From Ophioderma brevispina (lineage: Eukaryota; Echinodermata; Ophiuroidea; Amphilepidida; Ophiodermatidae), in the NCBI GenBank assembly GCA_023653785.1, contig JAMKCH010010200.1, positions 1 through 64,000 on the forward strand: a DNA stretch of 64,000 nt, read 5' to 3'. The first letter of the stretch is position 1; each line of letters starts with the position of its first letter. The translations under genes were made by a program, and so were the position numbers. Under the pieces are notes generated by a model, which saw only the letters and a list, made by a program, of their open reading frames with translations, was not told where the DNA came from and made no database searches. Positions 37,060 to 47,860 of this stretch are shown here, in pieces.

Positions 37060-37657
37060 GCCGTGATGGGGTCATCTTGTCCACGCGCGCCATCTTGAAT
37101 GTTTACAGCATCAATAGGTCGTGAGAAATGGCTTTTACCTTTTTGTCAGCTATCTTCAATTGTTGACACCTGGCTGCAAAAACGTCGTCCTACCTTAAGG
37201 TGAATTTTGAAATTGCCTCGCGCAAAACCCCGGTTTGCACATAGGTTATCACACTTGTTTTTGACACATGTAGTTTAGACATTATAGGTTATGACACATG
37301 TTTTTACCTTTTTGGTGGTCTTGTTGTCGGCCACCTTTAAAAAAGGGAATTTGGGTTAAATATTAATTTTGGCAACAGCCATTTTCGTAATCAGCACAGT
37401 CAATTGCTCTAAAAATGTGTTCTGCCAACTTTGAACGTGACTCTTCTCACAATACATCATGAGATATTGTCATTACTTTTTTGGGGGGAGCAGTTTTCTA
37501 TTAACTTGAAATTTGAGGTTTTGGTCGATAATTGATTTTGGTAATATCCATTTGTATTTAGCAGGGTCAAACTACCCTATAAACGTGTTTGACAACTTGC
37601 AGTACTGTAGGTACTGTAGGTCATGATGTATGGTTTTATCTTTTTGGTGGTCATCTT
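37060..37657. repeat. Satellite of about 170 bp, first block
   Basis: Phrases such as TTTTTGGTGGTC, then a GTCCGCCATCTTGAAT-like motif, GGCAACAGCCATTTTCGTA, and AATGTGTT-TGCCAACTTT recur about every 167-170 bases. The duplication's internal junction at 37658 lies exactly in a GTCCGCC of this satellite. Confidence 0.75.
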
Positions 37658-39915
37658 GTCCGCCGGTCTCACAGTCCGCCAACAATGGTGGACAATAGGG
37701 CAATCAATTCAGTTCACTCTTCACGCAACATTAGTTCCGTTGTCCTCTATGAAGCCCGGACTGTGGTTCCTGCCGGACCATATCTCCTTTCACACCGGCA
37801 ACATTCCCATTGAAAGTAGTCTGGGGACGCCCCTGAATATGATGCAACCATCCTTTTGGCTTGTGGGCTAGTAGTTCCCGTAAAAATTGTTTTATATTAA
37901 GGTATGTGTTGTAATCTCATACCCTGTATTGTTGCAATTAGAATTATATCTTAAAGTGATTTATTGGTATGAATCTATCGGCGCATATAATAAAATATCC
38001 TTAAATAAAACGTACCAGATGGTTTTCATGGCCATTGGAGTATCCCTTGCGAAAAAAATCCAGATTTATTCCGACAAATGTACACAACTGTAAAGCAATC
38101 ACGGAAGCTACCATGTTTATTCCCTGTGGTATATTTACAACGCCGCATGCAATACCGAAACAAAAGCCAGCGAAAATATATCACGTGACTTCAGCAAGTT
38201 TGCAACAAGCCTCATCCTTGTGAACTTCGTTGAGCACACAAAGGATAGGAGCGAAGTTCGTTTAGAAATTTTTATTTGAGAAAAAAATGTAAAGAGGGGT
38301 GTTTTAGATATCATTTTGTGATTAACAAAGGTATATTTGGCCTAAACACTAACAGTCCATGAAAACGTGGACATTTGAAAATGGGTCGCGTAATATTTAT
38401 AGTTTATCGCAGTCGCACTGTAACCACTGATCTCTATACAATGGATTGGCTACACAACAGTAATTGTATATTAGATGAATGGAGCAACGGGCGGACATCC
38501 TGGTCTACCGAACACAATAGCATTCCAGAGACACCTGTTTAACAGAAGTTGTATCCCGGGTGCACGTTTTAGAGACATGCCATCCCATACGCGCAAATAC
38601 AATGAGCTCAATGAATTGGCTTGATTCTGTAGTCTGTTATGTCGCTTATCCACATTTCAATGGGAACAAATTTTGTATAAATGACCGGCTCTTAACCACC
38701 TGCTTGGGCTCTTTTTGGATGACCAATATGGCCGTCAGTGCCTCAATTACTAAGCCCAGGTTTCTAATCCATTGTATAGAGATCAGTGTTCGAAACCCAC
38801 TAATGCGCGGTTCAGCAATCTACGTACATTTCAATGTACCGAGTAACGTTTCTTTGTATGATGAAGAGTTTCCTAATTTTATTTTAAAAATTATATTTCT
38901 CAAGAATCCCAGGTTCATTTTATAAAAAATAGGCACAAATGTATGCCATTTTTGGTAAATTTATATATTTTAAATTAAAGCTGTGTTTTTAATTTCAATG
39001 TTAACAGTAAACGCGATAGTCTTTCATACAGGCCAGAACTTGACTAACCACCGATCATCTTTCAATTGGTGTGAAAGACTAAACATGGCTTGTGGCAAAA
39101 CGATAGTGTAAAAAATAAACATGGCGGCTTGTTAAATCGTCTACTGCTTCGAAAATTAAGCATGAAAATGGTGTTTTCTTCGCAAGGAATACTCCAATAA
39201 CCATGAAAACCATCTGGTACGTCATTTTTAGGGATATTTCATTATATATGTGCCGATAGATTCATACCAATAAATTCCTTTAAGCATCAATAGGAAATGA
39301 GACACATGTATATTTTTGCCGTGATGGGGTCATCTTGTCCACGCGCGCCATCTTGAATGTTTACAGCATCAATAGGTCGTGAGAAATGGCTTTTACCTTT
39401 TTGTCAGCTATCTTCAATTGTTGACACCTGGCTGCAAAAACGTCGTCCTACCTTAAGGTGAATTTTGAAATTGCCTCGCGCAAAACCCCGGTTTGCACAT
39501 AGGTTATCACACTTGTTTTTGACACATGTAGTTTAGACATTATAGGTTATGACACATGTTTTTACCTTTTTGGTGGTCTTGTTGTCGGCCACCTTTAAAA
39601 AAGGGAATTTGGGTTAAATATTAATTTTGGCAACAGCCATTTTCGTAATCAGCACAGTCAATTGCTCTAAAAATGTGTTCTGCCAACTTTGAACGTGACT
39701 CTTCTCACAATACATCATGAGATATTGTCATTACTTTTTTGGGGGGAGCAGTTTTCTATTAACTTGAAATTTGAGGTTTTGGTCGATAATTGATTTTGGT
39801 AATATCCATTTGTATTTAGCAGGGTCAAACTACCCTATAAACGTGTTTGACAACTTGCAGTACTGTAGGTACTGTAGGTCATGATGTATGGTTTTATCTT
39901 TTTGGTGGTCATCTT
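37658..39915. repeat. 2,258-bp tandem duplication, copy 2
   Basis: Same content as 35400-37657: the reverse 176-bp MITE at 37658-37818, the long-TIR element at about 37898-39303, and the satellite block at about 39318-39915. It continues into more satellite after 39916, so the satellite side is the original flank and 37657/37658 is the new junction. I saw no mismatch in the parts compared. Confidence 0.93.
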
Positions 39916-40200
39916 GTCCGCCATCATGAATTTGGCGTTTTGGTTGAAAATGATTTTGGCAACAGCCATTTTTGTATTCAGCATGGTCAAACTACCCTAA
40001 AACGTGTTGATAATTTTAAATACGATTCGATTCTTGCAAAGGTCGTGAAATATGGTTTTCACCTTTTTTGGAAGTCATATTGTCCGCCATCTTGAATTTG
40101 GGCCTTTCGGTTAAAAAAAATGATTTTGGCAACAGCCATTTTCGTAATCAGTGGCGTCAAGTTACCCTAAAAATGTGGTTTGCCAACTTTGTGCCTAGAC
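39916..40200. repeat. Satellite of about 170 bp, terminal block
   Basis: Two further units begin near 39900 and 40066. They share CATCTTGTCCGCCAT / CATATTGTCCGCCAT, then GATTTTGGCAACAGCCATTTT, then a CTACCCTAAAA / TTACCCTAAAA phrase. The array stops near 40200, about 170 bases before the discoidin exon. Confidence 0.75.
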
Positions 40201-40373
40201 TACAGGTGTGATCTTATATATTGATGAGCATTTCAAATATGCAAAAAAAAACCCGGGTTCGAAAAAATTGGGGCGCTTCTTTCTGGAAATGTCCTCGTGT
40301 TTCTTTAAAGCAAACCGCACAAATGGTGCTGGTAAGTTTTAACTGAGGAAAAACACTGAAACCTAATACTCAC

Positions 40374-40678
40374 CTTTGGCCCTCCTGTGGCATCCTGAAT
40401 ATATTTCAGAGAGTTTGCGTAGTCACCGCTTGCAATATTTAGAGTTTTCACCCAATACCATTTCGAACCAGCGCCTTGGGTAACGATCTCCTCAATTGTG
40501 ACAGGTGTTTCAAAATCAACTTGGATCCATTTGTCAATGTCACTATGTTTCGGAGCCCAGAAATTGTTATTATTGAGACGGGCTTCCCAGAAATCATAGC
40601 TGCTGCTCGATGCGTTAATTTGATCGTTTTTAATGGATCTGTCTTCCATACCAAGAGGGCCGGCTTCATGCCCGAATA
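40374..40678 (-). CDS. Exon of an F5/8-type C (discoidin) domain protein
   Basis: The minus-strand frame contains the first half of a coagulation factor 5/8 type C domain: GPLGMEDRSIKNDQINASSS, a FWEARLN segment, then KWIQVDFETPVTIEEIVTQG, and WYWVKTLNIASGDY. These match the L-G-M-E-x-x-x-I-x-N and W-I-Q-V-D-F signatures of the family, which binds carbohydrates or phospholipids on secreted or cell-surface proteins. A splice acceptor TTGCTTTCCAG stands just before the exon and a donor AAAG|GTGAGT just after. The 305-base exon enters after the first base of a codon and ends on a codon boundary. The second half of the domain (ARYIRI-type) was not found in this window, so the gene is only partly visible and the next exon is probably far downstream or lost. 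Confidence 0.85.
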
Positions 40679-40939
40679 CTGGAAAGCAATGAAATACATC
40701 TAGTAACATGGACTATTTCCTTCAGTGATCACAAATGTGAGGACAAGCCGGTGTAACAGAAACTGAGGGGCCCAACCAGGAGAGAGTTGTCCTAGCTCCA
40801 ATAGCAACACATGTACGAAATTAAACTGTGACCTTGTGTACAGTGCTGAAACAAATGGATGCTCAGCACTCATGGAGAAACTAGACAGATGGGGGGAGGA
40901 CAACCAGTCACCGGACACTTTTGTATATATGACACGGTG

Positions 40940-41087
40940 TGAAAGCAAACCATATCGGCAGGGGGGAAACCATTAGTAGGGCTCCATTAGGCGATAACCG
41001 GAATAAAGAGTGAACGGCTAATGTTGCGGGACTAGTCAACCGTTGTGTAGCCGGATGTGAGTACGCCGGGGCTTTACTTCTACACAG
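40940..41087 (+). mobile_element. 176-bp MITE, copy 5 (internally shortened)
   Basis: Contains AAAGCAAACCATATCGGC, GGGCTCCATTAGGCGATAACCGG, GGCTAATGTTGCG and GAGTACGCCGG, in the order of the family. It ends ACTTCTACAC, directly overlapping the start AGGTGTGAAGCAG of the next copy. Confidence 0.65.
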
Positions 41088-41260
41088 GTGTGAAGCAGAT
41101 ATAGTCCAGCGGTAGAGCCAACAGTCCGGGGCTCCAGAGACGATAACGGAATAAAGCGTTGAAACTAAGTGCGTGAAGAGTCAATGAATTGCCCTATTGT
41201 TCACCAATTGTTCCCGGACTAGGAGTACGCCGGACAATAATTTCTTCTACCGGAACTAAA
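41086..41260 (+). mobile_element. 176-bp MITE, copy 6, fused head-to-tail with copy 5
   Basis: Starts AGGTGTGAAGCAGATATAGTCC and continues with CCGGGGCTCCAGAGACGATAACGG and GAGTACGCCGGAC, ending near TTCTACCGG. The two copies share one terminus, which looks like tandem duplication or insertion of one copy into the end of another. Confidence 0.7.
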
Positions 41261-41261
41261 A

Positions 41262-42245
41262 TGTTGTTTGAAACCTAACAAGTAAATGTTTGGAAAGTAG
41301 CCAAAATGAGATAACACCTTTAATGATTCTGAGCATTATTCCAAAATTTATATGAAAATATGTGACTAACTCTAATGCTGGCATTCACCTTTCTAAAACA
41401 AATGACCAAATCTTCAGTAGGTTGCCACCGAGCGTGTATTAGTAAATACGATACAGATACTTATTATCATCAGGTTTATTTGCCAAGGCTTGTTTTTTGG
41501 CTTTATGCTTCTGTAGTTTGTTTTTTACGGGGAAGCTATACCTTATAGCATGACGATCTATTTTTAATAGATTTTTTCAGTCACCGCGAACGTCGCCGGG
41601 TTTACTAGAAAACACCGGCTCTATGTGAGCATCGCCATTTCTAACAGCTTCTCGGAGATAATATCAAAATCATTCAATTTATATAAATACTAGCAGCAAT
41701 CTGAACGCAAATTGGACATCTATCCAATCTACGGACCAATCTGACATCAAAATGTCCGGGAGGGAGAACAACTTTCACTGAAACATTAAAAAAGCGGTGT
41801 CAAGATTTCGAGGGAGGACAGGCCTATCGACGACGACACCAACACGTCGAATTTGGCACCCCCGCGTCTCTCTGTGGCGGGTAAATTGAACAACGACTCC
41901 TCCAGCGACAGTGAGACCGATACCGACGTAGACTTGAAAAAGTCTATTTCGACCTTGACAAGGTCAAAGAAAACGTGCTGGACATTCCTTGGAGCCGTGC
42001 TTAACGGCATACTCTCTAGTCCACAAGTATTCGACTCGCTTGTGGATGCTATCTTTAATTCCATCTCGGACAAGGTGAAGGCTGAACTCGTTCCCGAAAT
42101 CAAAGAAGAATCTTCAATCTGTGTATTGATCTCAAACACCAAAGAAGAGGTATCTACTTTGCAGTCTGAGGTGTCGAAACTACGAGAAGAAAATGCTACA
42201 CTCATAAATCAAATCGATGACCAGGAACAATATAAGCAATAATAC
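41262..42245 (+). pseudogene. Possible LINE ORF1 fragment with coiled-coil (41853-42242)
   Basis: A 129-codon frame starts at 41853. Its N-terminus is acidic and serine-rich (SSSDSETDTDVDL). A heptad-like coiled coil ends in LREENATLINQIDDQEQYKQ. That closing phrase matches the I-D-D-L-E-Q-Y-S-R-R-N motif that ends the coiled coil in many LINE ORF1 proteins, which bind the element RNA. After it the frame breaks at 42240 and no RNA-binding domain follows. The 150 bases upstream could be a 5' leader. No matching ORF2 follows. It could instead be a host coiled-coil protein fragment. Confidence 0.5.
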
Positions 42246-43113
42246 CCGAAAATAATTCCCAAAATCACTTTAAACAGAATTTGGTATTATTTTACATTAG
42301 GAATAACATACTATTCACCTAAGAAAATATACCAACCGGAAAACAGTGGAATAGGGGGGGAAAGGTTTACACAGGGGTCAAAATATATGAAAATAAATGT
42401 CAGAATGTATCAGAAAGTATTCCCAAAATGCTCATCGTGTTTCAACAATTTAAAAAGTTGTTTGCCTAGTATAGTTATACGCAAATGTTCACACATGGGT
42501 GTGACAATTTTGTCACAGTCCATTGATTTCTTAAATGTTCAAATTGTTTCGCTAATTGTACTAATACAAACATATTAGATACGTTGTCTGTGATAATTTG
42601 TTATTCAACTAGAATGCGGAAATATACGGGTCGTGTATTGCTCCTATGGGTGTTTTGAATGCCAAAGCTCGTAAAGTCGCATAATTGAACTTTCAAACGC
42701 CAATCATTTAATTGGCATTTTTCTGATAGTTGTGGTACTTTGAACAATTTGAGACCATTTTGATCCTAAGTTCAAATGGTCTCTTTTTATTTTCAGAGCA
42801 GTTGTGTAGTCAAATATGAACATGGAACATTTATAATCTGGGGTCGATTTCTGTAAAATTTGGGACAACGCAATTGGAGATTTATAAAGTTTTTGACGTC
42901 TGTACATGCACGCTATTTTATCTGTAGTTTCCGACAGGTCCTGGTCGTCTCAGACCCAGCTGTATTCTCAATTCTAGAAGCAGTAGTTGACCTTGATGGC
43001 AAATAAATCAATATTACCAAGAACACCCTTGCTTAACAATATTCGGCAAAAATTGATTTCTCTCTATTTTCTATTTAACCCTCGTCCTTACAGCCTTTTT
43101 TTGTAACACGGTT
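42246..43113. other. Noncoding DNA; outlying copy of a tandem family
   Basis: The part at 42930-43085 (GCAGTAGTTGA, GGCAAAATAAA-like, CTTGCTTAACAAT, TTTCTCTCTATTT) resembles 44195-44385 downstream and is an outlying copy of the 700-bp repeat. The frame at 42704-42907 (minus) shows no domain. Confidence 0.45.
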
Positions 43114-43116
43114 TAA

Positions 43117-43664
43117 CCAAGGGGGTGGTTACCACCCCCTCGAGAATTTGTGTATAAAGCCCGATGCTAATGAATTTTGATACAATTGGATAGCTATGGT
43201 CCTCCTCTTCCATTGATACCAAATAAGTTCCACATACCTAGTACGACGTCACAATGACGTCATCAAGTCCGCAGTCGGCAAAATGGCATTTTCCACCGAA
43301 AATAGGCGAAATCCATTTTGCGTTAAAAATCCAGTAAGATTCTGATTTCATACGGTTTTCAGCTCTAACTGATGTCATTTGGCTCGTTTAACATAAACAT
43401 ATAGAGTTTTATAGAGGCTACTGTGCATAATATTTTTCAAAAATGGCACCATAACATTCCTTCGGTGCAACCGCCCCCCCCCCACCCTTCGACTTTGACG
43501 CAACCCTCCACCTCGGTAAAGGTGCTACCTTCACATCTTGTTCGCTAACCGAGGACCGAAAGGATGAATAACGATTTCCTATAAGCTTTTTACGAAGTTT
43601 TTAGCATTTTATCGCACCGGAGCGAAGTCACTAGGGGGTGGTAATCCCCCCTCCCCCCCCTTGG
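43117..43664. mobile_element. Harbinger-like MITE, 548 bp, TAA target duplication
   Basis: The left end CCAAGGGGGTGGTTACCACCCC and the right end, in reverse complement, CCAAGGGG then GATTACCACCCCC form inverted repeats. TAA stands immediately outside each end (43114-43116 and 43665-43667), the TWA-type 3-bp duplication used by PIF/Harbinger elements. Each end can also fold on itself, since GGGGGTGG is followed by CCACCCCC. There is no coding sequence inside. Confidence 0.75.
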
Positions 43665-43699
43665 TAAGACATGGGTTAAGCCCACACCATTGATTTTTT

Positions 43700-44950
43700 C
43701 ATCAAAAGCATACATTTTTTCAAATTTTTTTTATGTTTTTATTGTTCTCAATTTCTCCATGAACACCGTTGTGCAACTATATAGCAGAGAACAAAATGGT
43801 ATAGAAACGCAAACTCTGTGGATACAATATTTATAGAGAGTATAAAGTCGTGACACAGATACTAGTCCAATACGTTGTATGCACACAGTCGTAGCGACCC
43901 CATGATTTTCGTCAAAAATACACTATATACGCTCCCATAAATTTTCATGGAATTTTTTTTCCCATTTCGTATATCTGTATTATTCTAAAAACCACTCTAC
44001 CAATGCACGTCAAGCGCAAGACTAAAATTGTACAAAAAGCCACAAATACATCGTAATGGATGGTAAGAACTGTTTTTGTCATTTATTAAATATTGGACGT
44101 TATTTGATCTTTAGTCGGGTTCTTGGAAATAGGGGAAAAGCAACTGAGGCGATGTTTTGCAAAGTTTGACCTTCCGTACTCACTCTTGGTATCTGTGGAT
44201 TCCTGACGCGTCAGCCGTCTCGAGGGACACAGCTAGACTCTGAGATCTAGAGCAGTAGTTGAACGCTTAATAAATGGCAAAATAAAACAACATTAGGCAC
44301 AACACCATATCGCTTAACAATTATCCGGCAAGAATTATCTCTTTCATTTCCTATTCAAAACTACTACCATGATTTTCATCAAATAATATAAACTACGACC
44401 TCAAATTTCCTAAATTTGATTTTCCCACGTATTCAATTTTTGCTCTAAAAAATTAACATCTGCGTAGAACGCTGTTTGTATAAAACTGTGCATCTATATT
44501 CTTGGAATATCGATTTATTGTATCTATAATCGCTTGTAGTTTTCATAGAGGTCCGTAACTTACTCTTGTTCATCGGTTGCTCTTTGAGGTCTCTTCATTT
44601 TCCCCCCGAGAACCATTTCTGATTGTGCTGCTGACCACGTCTTCAAGCTCATTGCTAGGAGCTGTAGTTTACACAAAACAAATTTGACACATTTCGTATT
44701 TCTGTACTATGAATAAAATTACAAATCAACTGTACCAATGCCGAAAAGCAAAAACGTAAATTTAAAATGGCTACAAGTTCATTGTGGATTAAATGGTGAA
44801 AATGTGGTAGTCATTTACATACGTGTAAATAATCGGCAAATTTGGAAAGCAACTTAGCGATGTTTTGTAAGTTTGACTCGTCTCACTCTTTATTATGGTT
44901 GTCATTTTTCCGATACGTCAGGGCCGTCTCAGATGTAAGTGTTCTGAAGA
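43700..44950. repeat. Diverged tandem repeat, unit about 700 bp
   Basis: CATTTCGTAT-TCTGTA, ACCAATGC, then GCGATGTTTTG and GTCAG-CCGTCTC occur in the same order near 43970-44220 and again near 44690-44945. The intervening parts (ATGATTTTCATCAAA or ATGATTTTCGTCAAA, near 43900 and 44370) also match. Copies differ by many substitutions and indels. No coding content. Confidence 0.6.
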
Positions 44951-47080
44951 ATAACAATCAAGTTAGCTTACGATTTTTAATTTGAAACACCACTTTAGAA
45001 CCTAAGAAGGTGAATAAGAAATCATATATTATTTTGACAATATTTTTCTATGTTTTAGTTTTTTATGTGTGTTTGCTTTATTTTTTTCTTTTTTTTTTTG
45101 TAATCTTTTCCCAATGATTTAAAAATAATGAAAAAAAACGTATTCAAATTCTATAATCATTTTTTCCGCCTTGAATCACTTGCTTGTAAGGAAACTGTTT
45201 CTTCTTTAACTTGCTAATAAAATCCATTACCAATGGCGTTTTTTCACGAAAAAATGCCCTCGTAATGCGTTCTGCTATGTAGAGCAGCTGCATATCCGTG
45301 GCAAAATGCATTTATTGGGTCAATTTGTCATTTTGCCGGTGCGAGTTGGAAAAAAAAAAAAGGTATCATTTTAATCAATCTTTAGGAAGCCATGTGAATT
45401 TCAAAATGGGCCGCCATTGTTCGTTATTATTTTGGCTGATATTTCGAGTTACAGTAACGTTAAAGGAATATGTCAAGATTTTTGTCAAGCTAGTCTTGAC
45501 TTCCATTCAGAAAAGATATGTACATACATCCCGAATTCCCGAAAAAATAATACCATTTATGGAAAATTAACAAAATCGAGGCATTTTAATTTTTGCTTTT
45601 TTGACATACGAAGAAACGGGCGGATTTTTTCGCCACGGCTTCATTGATAAAAGCGCCCAACGCGTAGACGTCAAAGTGATGACCAAAACATCGGGTTGAC
45701 TCGATTTGATGCTGACACTGTAAATTGATGGATTAATGAACGTAATATAAAATTAGAAAAAAAAGTTACAGAATGACATATTTGTTTCATTTCGTTGTGT
45801 TTAATTATTGATTGAAGTGGCAACCCTGCGATATGAGGGTCACAACACGTAAATTATGGATGCATCACTTTGACGTCCCCAGTTGCCTGCGATGTGGATT
45901 TGGTCGGAATACGTTTCGAGTAAGCTATTGGGCGGGAAATTAAAAGGGCCAAAAACTCAAAAATGTGGACCATTTTCAACTTATTTGATTTATATGTAAT
46001 ATACGTTACTTAAGATTTCCATTCCATACCAAATTTTCCAAATATTCAGTATCATGACCTATTCCTTTAACGAAAATAAAAACTGGTGGAAAAATTTTTG
46101 TTTGTGGTACCAGGGACTGTATAATAAAACAATTGTGTACCACTATAGTGTTTAGCTTTCTTATCTTGACTTTTAAAATGGCCGCCATTGATGAGATACT
46201 TTATCGGCTTGTGATGTACAAGATGAAACGGTGGGCTCCATTGTTGCGAGATACCAGGGAATCCATTTTTCTTTGCGTTTTAACATACTGAGTATATTTT
46301 TTGGAAAAAATCAATATATTTTTGCATGGAACGGCATATAGTACCTGCGACCTAGCTCGCCAGGACTGCAGTTTCACGTGGTGTATTTGAGGATTGAACA
46401 TTTTGTTGTTTTTTTTTTCAAAAAAAATAGAGTTTTCAAAAATGGTCACTAGAAAGTGAACCTGACCGTTTAAATAAAACCAAAAGTGAAAAAAAAAAAC
46501 ATAAAAGTATATATTTGAGCATAAAATCAGTATCTATAACAGTCTAAATTTGACAAGGTTGTGTTTTTTACATGCTTAAAATCGCATTTCGATTATTTCA
46601 AAAAATAAATAATTCGCGTCCACTTCGGCTTTGTGTATAGTGAACTTCCCATTGAAAAAGATGGCGCACGAATCCCTGACCGTTTCAAAGGGGATTTTCA
46701 TCTAAACGTTGCATTTGAAGGACATTCGAATTCCATAGAAATTTAAGCAAAGATTGACTCAGTCGGATAGGAACCGTGTGTAATTTTCTTTACTGCTTCA
46801 CCTTCTATCCTCAGTACATTATTCATTTCTGCATTCCCTAAATATCTTTCATTCATTTTCGGATTTACTATTTCCCTTTACCCCCCACTCCTCATCTTAC
46901 ATAGTACGTAGTTGTCTTGCCCTTTTTACATAATTGCCTGTAATCCACCACTTCCTTGTTACCGCCCTTCGGCATCGCCGTTTATTGTTTCCTCCTCCTG
47001 TTTTTCTCTTTTTCTCTCCTTCTATTAACAATCTAAATTTGGTTCATTAAATGGGTTTGATGTTGGATATGCAAATGCAC
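44951..47080. other. Noncoding DNA, no gene recognised
   Basis: At 45670-45685 GACGTCAAAGTGATG is found exactly inverted (CATCACTTTGACGTC) near 45862-45880, so an old inverted-repeat element of about 215 bases is possible. The frames at 45298-45647 and 46006-46449 have no domain. Poly-T/poly-A runs occur near 45090 and 46485. Confidence 0.4.
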
Positions 47081-47084
47081 AAAT

Positions 47085-47370
47085 GTACGCCCGCAGGCGG
47101 AGTACCCATCTTTCTTTCCTTGACGTTTGGACCAGACTCCTCATATAATGTTTGCTCCGGGGGTCGCCACTCCTCCCGCAACAGTGAGTCTGTTTGCCTT
47201 ACCAGCATATGCCGGTTGGTACCCATTTATACTCCTGGGTGGGAGAGGCGCACAGACGAGGGAGGTAAAGGCCTTCCAAGTGCACAACCACATCGGCGAC
47301 AGCGGGGCTCGAAACCCACAACCTTATGCTTATGAGGCGAGCGTTGATGCACTGCACGCCATGTGCCCCA
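47085..47370 (-). mobile_element. tRNA-derived SINE, minus strand
   Basis: Read on the minus strand from 47370, the head has an A box-like TGGCGTGCAGTGC (47349-47361) and a B box GGTTTCGAGCC (47306-47316) in a tRNA-like layout. A tRNA-unrelated body contains TATAAATGGGTACC, a phrase common in the bodies of marine invertebrate SINEs. The frames at 47051-47375 on the plus strand overlap the SINE and are not genes. It differs in sequence from the SINE at 32256-32722, so it is a separate family. Confidence 0.68.
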
Positions 47371-47858
47371 ATTGATATACGGATAGTGGCGGTGGGTGAA
47401 CATCAAAAATTTGCAACTGACTGACTTATGATGACAAAAAGTAATTAAAATAACAGAATAACAAAGACTTGGGGAACGCTCCGGTGGTTGTAAACATGGG
47501 TTTCGCTAATGGGAAAGGGCCCAATTTGGTTTACAGCACAGAGACGAATAATGTATTTTTCCCTATTAAAAGGGCCCTCCCCCTGGTAGACTGAATTTTA
47601 TGGTTGTTGCCAAAAATTAAAATAAATTCACACGAAGGCTCAACTTTCCAACCCCCCCCAATGAAATCAACTGTTTCGCTTCATGTTATTGATCAATATC
47701 TCAAACATAAAATTATTATCTTAACTGTTAGGATGTTAATGCCAGGTATTTGCTAGTTGCTACTATTCCACGTACTTTGGCCCTTGTTTTAATTAATTTA
47801 AATAATTTGTCTTGTTTCAAAAAGGTTTGGTTAACAATATATCTTCGATATACAAACG
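47371..47858. other. Noncoding DNA between SINE and foldback-like element
   Basis: AT-rich, no frame or RNA feature recognised. Confidence 0.4.
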
Positions 47859-47860
47859 AA

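Larger units (their letters stand above)
35400..37657. repeat. 2,258-bp tandem duplication, copy 1
   Basis: This segment is repeated immediately downstream at 37658-39915 with a constant offset of 2,258 bases. All frames I compared, including one of 121 codons, are identical between copies. Each copy starts at GTCCGCC and the second is followed by another GTCCGCC (39916-39922). The unit holds a reverse-strand 176-bp MITE, a long-TIR element and satellite of about 170 bp. The frames inside have no known domain and are not called genes. Confidence 0.93.

Noticed and set aside
40700..40948. 82-codon minus-strand frame as an upstream exon of the discoidin gene
   Set aside because: It lies on the same strand upstream of the exon but crosses the splice acceptor region, has no domain and runs into a MITE.
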